Shown here: piece after piece, positions 58,701 through 64,000 of the stretch
How the letters are laid out: every line of letters starts with the position of its first letter
Numbering within the stretch: the stretch's first letter is position 1
DNA from: Spongilla lacustris
Taxonomy: Eukaryota; Porifera; Demospongiae; Spongillida; Spongillidae
Assembly: GCA_949361645.1 (NCBI GenBank)
Contig: OX442421.1
Location: 2,416,633 to 2,480,632, forward strand
Direction: 5' to 3'
Length of the DNA stretch: 64,000 nt
Position numbers and translations under genes: made by a program
Notes under the pieces: model-generated
Seen by the model: only the letters and a program-made list of their open reading frames with translations
What the model was told of the DNA's origin: nothing
Database searches by the model: none

Positions 58701-59479
58701 TAGCTGTGCATATTCCACAAGTACAAAGGCAATGTGGTAGCAATGACTGCGGTGTATTTGCTATTGCCTTTGCATTACATGCAGCACTTGGCCACTGTGT
58801 GGGAGATATTACATTTGATCAAAGCAAAATGAGAAACCATCTCCTACAGTGTTTCAAAACAAGAAAACTAACACCATTCCCGACTGTTGATAAAAAGGCA
58901 AGAAAAAGAGCAGAGAGTTATTTTGAAGTGAAAGTAGATGTCTTCTGCACCTGTATGATGCCCGATACGTATGGAGATATGGTGCAATGTGGCACATGTC
59001 AAAGATGGTACCATTTAAAATGTGCTAATCTACTCAGGTTTCCATCTGAAGACGAGTGGTGGTGTTGCTCTTCATGTAATTGACATTATACTGCTATTTT
59101 GTATTAATAACATTGCACTGATTTCGCATTGAATTAATCATCATCATTATGTACAAAGCTGAACAATTATGTTGTGCATCCTGTTAAAATTTTTACTTTT
59201 GGGTTTTAGTCTTGTATGTATTACTACATGCAGTTATGTAATAAATCAAGTAGCTGTATGCTGAAAAAATAACAAAGTACTTCAAGTATATGGTTCCGCA
59301 ACGGGCCGACCGGTTACGTAACCAAACACACTGGTAATGCATCGGGCCAACCGGTTACGTAACCGGCTGGCATTATACATTGGTAATGCATCGGGCCGAC
59401 CGGTTATGTAACCGGACGACCGGTTACGTAATGGGTGGCCCGTTACGTAACCGTCCAAGTTACGCATCCGTGCGGAACA
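55773..59479 (+). mobile_element. Ginger-like DDE integrase transposon, 3.7 kb, apparently intact
   Basis: Terminal inverted repeats TGTTCCGCACGGATGCGTAA (55773) and complement (ending 59479) match exactly over at least 21 bp. The flanks CATA and GATA are a possible 4-bp duplication with one change. Subterminal CCGGTTACGTAACCGG palindromes occur about three times on the left (55800-55855) and five or six times on the right (59300-59455). It contains one spliced gene whose product has integrase features. Confidence 0.8.
55910..59083 (+). CDS. Ginger-like transposase: integrase, GPY/F-like, CXC, Ulp1 protease, PHD
   Basis: Exons 55910-56158, 56277-56405, 56457-56600, 56662-57058, 57121-58274 and 58340-59083 have GT-AG ends and total 2817 nt, 938 residues without a break. 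There is an HHCC finger (H111, H117, C146, C149), then a DDE core with Asp in QIDLIDM (about 176), Asp in HSDNGREF (about 236) and Glu in SQGVVEQ (about 274). YTMNTQVHETTKAMPYELVF is typical after integrase cores. A GPY/F-like domain (about 497-560) is followed by a tesmin-type CXC motif (CTCKSGRCNTKRCSC, about 595-624). A C48 Ulp1-like protease follows with His (SHWVT), Asp (VYDCRKY) and Cys (SNDCGVF), and a C4HC3 PHD finger at the end (CTCMMPDTYGDMVQCGTCQR...). AATAAA lies at about 59240. It could be active. Confidence 0.82.
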
Positions 59480-59599
59480 GATACACGCATGACGCAGAGC
59501 AGTTACGAGGATTCGAAGGCTAAGTGTTTGGTTGAACTTATATGGTACACGAGAAAACGTGGAGGGGGCTAGTTGGGCGTAGCCCGACTGTACCTTCGC

Positions 59600-59750
59600 G
59601 GCTTCGCGTATTGGCGGAAGGTCGGGTATACATGGATTTGTACCCATGCATCTAATAGCGTATGTGGGCTGTATGGGATAATAGTATAGCCCACATACGC
59701 TATCAGATGGGTACAAATCCAGGCATAGGCTAGATACCCAATACGCGAAG
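59600..59750. mobile_element. fold-back MITE, about 150 bp
   Basis: Arms 59602-59670 and 59687-59750 pair (CTTCGCGTATTGG / CCAATACGCGAAG; GGATTTGTACCCATGCATCT; AGCGTATGTGGGCT and complements) around a loop of about 16 bp. A related half-copy lies near 28390-28455. Confidence 0.65.
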
Positions 59751-60009
59751 GGGGAGGGGGGGGGGGGGACAGCTGTGCCTAGGAAAAAATGTCCTACATG
59801 GGGGGACAATAATGCCTAGAGGGGACATTCATTCCTAGGCACCAGTGTCCGGGGGGACAGTCGTGCCTAGGCATGAATGTCCGGGGGGACACTTTTTCCA
59901 GGGGGACAGCCATGCCTCCGACAACGGTACCAAAACAACTTAATTTGATAGCATCAAGTGCAACTTAATTTAAGCACACAATATACGCTATATTCTGAAA
60001 AAGGATTAA

Positions 60010-60899
60010 TTACCTGCGTGGATGACGACGAGAAAACTCTTCAACCACCGCATCTGGATTCAGCTCTATATATCTACGAATAGGCATCAATGCCAAACCG
60101 TTTAATCTTTCATTACCCATCGTGCTTCGAAGTGACGTCTTCATAAGTTTTAGCATGCTGATTGACCTCTCACACTCACAATTAGTTACTGGCAGATCGA
60201 TATGACAAGGAGTACGTAAATGTAATCCTTGTCAACAAAAATAAGAGTCTTTGTAGTCGTATCCAGCTCTTTTGCTTTGATGGATTCACTTTTCCATTTC
60301 ATTCGCCATAAATCCAGCTCAGTATGTAATGCCTTAGCTGATGGAAGGTCATCTTTATATAGCTGTAAACCATCTTTGAAATGACTTGGCTTAAGCTGAA
60401 CAGAGGAGCTGACCAATTCAGAAGGCAGAATTTGTACTAATTCTACAATAATGCCTGCTGTTCCTTCTTCAAAACGATTGTCCAGTCCAGAATGGTCAAG
60501 CATTGGAATAGTTAATTTTCGTTGGTAATACTGGCTAGCATTAGCCGCAGGTGTATTTGACCGATGGAGTTGGTAGCTTGCAATTCGAGGATAAGACTCT
60601 TCAATTCCAACACTGTGAGCCAGTGCAACTGCATCTGAATAAACAATTTCGTGAAACTTTTCACTACCACATCGAGCTTCCTTAAGTGCAGCCTTAACCA
60701 TTGATATATCGCGGTAGGCATGAACAACATCAATAGAAATGAAATACACATGCACATATACATGTATATACAGTCGAGTGTTTAATATTATATACTTGTC
60801 AGACAGTACTTTAGTTTGCTTATATCTACCTGTTTCCTGAGAAAAAGGACCTGAGATCCATTGCATTGACACGCTTACATCCTGTAGCACAGCTCGCAC
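60010..60899 (-). pseudogene. hAT transposase C-terminal part with frameshift
   Basis: The minus-strand frame 60899-60186 includes EEARCGSEKFHEIVYSDAVA-like sequence, PRIASYQLHRSNTPAANASQ, YYQRKLTIPMLDHSGLDNRF and LPSELVSSS, the C-terminal half of the ZMYM1/P52rIPK-like hAT group. In another frame, from about 60195 to the stop at 60010-60012, LPVTNCECERSISMLKLMKT and LRSTMGNERLNGLALM form the hAT dimerisation domain. One missing base near 60195-60205 separates the frames. The N-terminal zinc finger and the first catalytic residues are absent, so the element is a deletion derivative. A stretch near 60725-60840 may be an intron. Confidence 0.72.
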
Positions 60900-61008
60900 C
60901 TTTCGATCGCTTCATTTCGCGGTAAGACTCAATTAACCACGCGTGCGTCACAATCTAATTAATTATTCATGACTTGGAGCCAAGGGGGGAGTCTTTAGAC
61001 CCCAAAGA

Positions 61009-61040
<32 letters not shown>

Positions 61041-61054
61041 TGAATCCGCCCCTG

Positions 61055-62671
61055 CCTATTTGCAAAATTCAATTAAATCCGATTCCGCAATCTTATCCTG
61101 CCGCCGATGCACCTATAACGTATCCCAGCGCTAGCGGTGGAACAAAACAATTGCGCCGTGCTGTTTTATATCGCCCGCTATCATCTAGCTCTGAATACGG
61201 CAGTTCTTTGCCTATGTACGAGTGCCAGCATCAAGAACAGAGGCTATATTGTTCAATTCCGTCACTATACTGCCGAAACCGTCCGGTCCTGCGCCGGCAT
61301 CAATATTAAACAATCGAAACCTCTACTCGAGTAACCAGTTCCATTCACAGGGCATAAACATGTCGCAAGAGGTTGCTGGGGGGAGTGGTCTAAGAACGAG
61401 CAGGAGGCTGCTTGAAGAGATTGTACTTGATGATGAAAACATCAACTGCGACGATCCTTTTCCTCCGTGTGCACATTTCAAGCATTCGACAAATATGGGT
61501 GTACTATAAAGCTAGGTACTTTAATAAATTTTTGAAAATTAATATAACGAGAACTTTTATGTATAGCATAACAGAGCAAAATGAATGCATCAAAAATATG
61601 CTTTTGCCAATGAAAACGGATTAGTATTTCAAAAGTTATAGCGTTTCAAACATTGCATCGCGGGTAACTAACAATGTACGCAATGTGAATGGACCGCGAT
61701 ATAATAAACTGTAACCGCTTGACTTCTCCGTGCAGCTGCTGTACAAGTATTCAAGATAATGATGCCACAATTGCATAAAATACAACATAGATACTCTTGA
61801 TAAGGCTCACAGTGTCAAATACACATTGCAACTAAATTTAGGTCTCCCTTTATACAATCCACTGCCAATAGCCCATATAGTGATATTGTAATGTTTTCTC
61901 CTTCTACTTCGCCGTCATTCTTCCAATATGTAATAATTACTTTAGGACTTCTTTGATTGCTTTACACATATTATATAGCTGCTACCATAGCTGTTCAAAA
62001 TACAGACCATTAATAACTGCATGACTGACACATGAAATAAAATATTGTACATGTATTCCTTTTACATTCCAAGGTATCTGGAAATTCATTTGATAATTCA
62101 ACTTCCTTTTGTGCCACACATTGCAACTTCTTTTCTATTTTCCTCCTAAAACTGCTCCGGCTCATCTTATTTTTAGGTCTCTATTCTTATAATATAAAAA
62201 TGTTGTTTAATAACTAGATTTGACTGTATTTTCTTGCTCATTCTGGGAGTGTACACACAACCACTGCATTGTCCCATTTTACTTTTCCAACAAGGAACCC
62301 TACTTTAATATTAGACACTTCTCCTATATCATGGTCACATCACCCAATCCACTTTGACATATATAGTTGGTGCCGCACATGCAGACACCATACAAAACGT
62401 CACATGACATGATCCTGAGAACATACATTTTGAGCCTACTTATTTAGAGATGGTGGGCCCATACCACCTTAGTGGAAAAAACCTCACTGAAGTGAGGGGA
62501 AAGACCATGCTGGCTCTAGTCAAACAAAATATCGTGACATGGCATATAGCCACAACTGATATACATTTGTATTATAATTAAGAATCATGATGCTTCCTGA
62601 TCTGCTGCCACTGGCCTGCTTCTTCTCCAGATCTCTAGAAGCCTGTGCATAAGATACAACACCACTGGGGG

Positions 62672-62704
<33 letters not shown>

Positions 62705-64000
62705 AGAGTGACCTTGCACATGACGCCTAGAATGCTCACATACATGTACATGTATCTGCAGAATCCATCTCTTATACCACATGGCACTATGTGTATGTAT
62801 ATCGAACACTCATCAACAGACCAATACAGAGGCCATGACATTGTATCCAACATACCAGGATATCAACACCCTTCAACAGCTATACCTTAACATGCAATCT
62901 GTTAGTCGCTACACTCAAACTGCATTCCTATAGGAGCATATTTTGCTCCTCAACTGACAGAAAAGTGCATTTCTATAGAGGCCAAGGGTGTGTTCAGCAA
63001 ACATATTGTCCACTGGTGCGGACAATGTTTGCCAGGTCTATATTAATGTATAGCACCATCCCATTCCTTATTTCAGGAACTAGCAGTTTGTAATGCTCAT
63101 CTGAACATTTGAACAGTTCTCCTTCGCATTTCTCAATGTTAATGCATAGATTGGATACACTAACATGAATATATTGTCTTGAAAAATACGCTGTGTGGGC
63201 ACCATCATATCACAATAATACAGCTATTTTTAATGACATGAGGATCCGTATTGTAAAACAGTTTCAATAACTAACGCGCACCTTGACGAATTTGGTGTGT
63301 ATTAAATAGAGCTATCAAAAAACTCTTTGGCACACAAAGAAAATAGATTGTCTATGCATTGAAAATACTAAAATTAAGTTTAATTCACAGGTCTCTAACA
63401 CAGAAATACCAGGTTAAGCAATATTATGTCGAGCTCTAAGCAATCCAACAGTAAACACCTGTGCCGTTAAATGGACCCTTGGGCACCATCCAAAGTTCAT
63501 GAAATTGTATCCTGATATAGACTAAGACCTAATATATATGGCAAGCGTTTCCTCAAGTTGGCACCTTTAAAAACTAGCGAATGGCTAATCGCGATAGAAT
63601 TCTATGAAAATCAACGAGGCACACACAATTACGCCGTATGCTGCCTTACATTTCGACACCATTAGTGTATCGTGCAACCCCTTTTCTTCTTTAACCTAGT
63701 AATAAAGTCATAAATACCTTCCAAACAACTTTACAAAACGCGTATCTTCTTGAGCACTCGTAGAGATATCCAAAATACGGTCACAATTTTCGACGTAATT
63801 TAGATCACCAGTTTCCGCCTACGCATACGCAATTTATTAAAGTACCTAATAAAGCGGTGATATTGGAAATATACATTCTTCATGCAGTCCACGGCTGTTT
63901 CGGTCGTGACATTAGGTTTTTTAATTAGATCATGATATTTGAATTACGGTATTTCCAATTCATGGTGAAATAGAAGTCATTAACAAACACCTAACATCGG
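61055..64000. other. right flank, no convincing gene
   Basis: A 49-codon frame at 61360-61509 (MSQEVAGGSGLRTSRRLLEE...) and a plus-strand frame through 61060-61309 look weakly protein-like but match no family I know. A 31-G run is at 62673-62703. The last 3 kb is AT-rich without clear repeats. Confidence 0.4.

Larger units (their letters stand above)
54514..59925. mobile_element. element with GCCTAGGC palindrome arrays at both ends
   Basis: The termini GGTGTCGTAGGCATGG (54514) and, inverted, GTTGTCGGAGGCATGG (ending 59925) are flanked by GATAC and GGTAC. Just inside, 54535-54745 and 59770-59905 hold arrays of a unit of about 33 bp, GGACA-N5-GCCTAGGC-N5-TGTCC, itself a palindrome, in inverted order at the two ends. 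Without the Ginger-like insertion about 1.7 kb remains, with no recognised gene. Confidence 0.65.
54342..61054 (-). mobile_element. 6.7-kb hAT element (5-bp duplication) containing nested elements
   Basis: CAGGGGCGGATCCAGGA at 54342 is inverted at 61038-61054 (CAGGGGCGGATTCAGGA). CCTAT flanks both sides directly (54337-54341, 61055-61059). The transposase remnant at 60.0-60.9 kb lies near the right end. The interior 54.51-59.93 kb is a second element. The 5-bp length, rather than 8, suggests a hAT branch with short duplications; that placement is inference. Confidence 0.72.

Overview
The window looks like a transposon-rich invertebrate animal genome; a sponge or other early-branching marine invertebrate is plausible, but the sequence does not fix the phylum. 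It holds three spliced, conserved animal genes with GT-AG introns, most of them short: PCGF1 (+, 15.2-17.75 kb), a Pumilio/PUF gene (+, 24.5-27.84 kb) and TAF3 (-, 43.33-33.81 kb). Almost everything else is mobile DNA: non-LTR retrotransposons with a restriction-like endonuclease (RLE), Ty3/gypsy, hAT, EnSpm/CACTA, TTAA-target (piggyBac-like) elements, a Ginger-like integrase transposon, fold-back elements and MITEs. Long (CA)n, (TGTA)n, pyrimidine and G/C homopolymer repeats are also present.

Layout. 0-9 kb is a graveyard of 3' ends of RLE retrotransposons in both orientations; a fold-back element there is split by a hAT element with a perfect 8-bp target duplication, and an independent TTAA-flanked TIR element and a 33-bp tandem repeat ending in a 42-bp-arm palindrome follow. 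About 9.15-10.1 kb is duplicated at 18.2-20.5 kb, and the second copy carries a TTAA insertion whose empty site survives in the first. PCGF1 lies at 15.2-17.75 kb with all RING and RAWUL exons. The Pumilio gene has eight PUF repeats but one nucleotide too many in repeat 5. At 30.2-32.7 kb lies one arm of a segmental duplication with a pyrimidine minisatellite of about 1.65 kb; its inverted partner (46.0-46.7 plus 50.55-51.2 kb) is split by a 3.5-kb TIR element that encodes a broken SWIM/YqaJ protein.

TAF3 can be rebuilt as nine exons totalling exactly 498 codons. Its PHD finger is split by a last intron of about 7 kb that carries an RLE fragment, a TTAA element and a decayed CACTA transposon nested in it. 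At 52.4-54.2 kb there is a gypsy pol remnant. From 54.34 to 61.05 kb three elements are nested: a hAT element (5-bp duplication CCTAT), inside it an element with arrays of GCCTAGGC-centred palindromes at both ends, and inside that a Ginger-like transposon with an intact spliced 938-residue reading frame (integrase, GPY/F-like, CXC, Ulp1 protease, PHD). 61-64 kb shows no convincing gene.

The host genes are linked only by position: PCGF1 is a Polycomb PRC1.1 component, TAF3 a TFIID subunit whose PHD finger reads H3K4me3, and the PUF gene an RNA-binding post-transcriptional regulator. No operon-like logic is expected. All exon models come from reading the sequence by eye and were not checked against transcripts.
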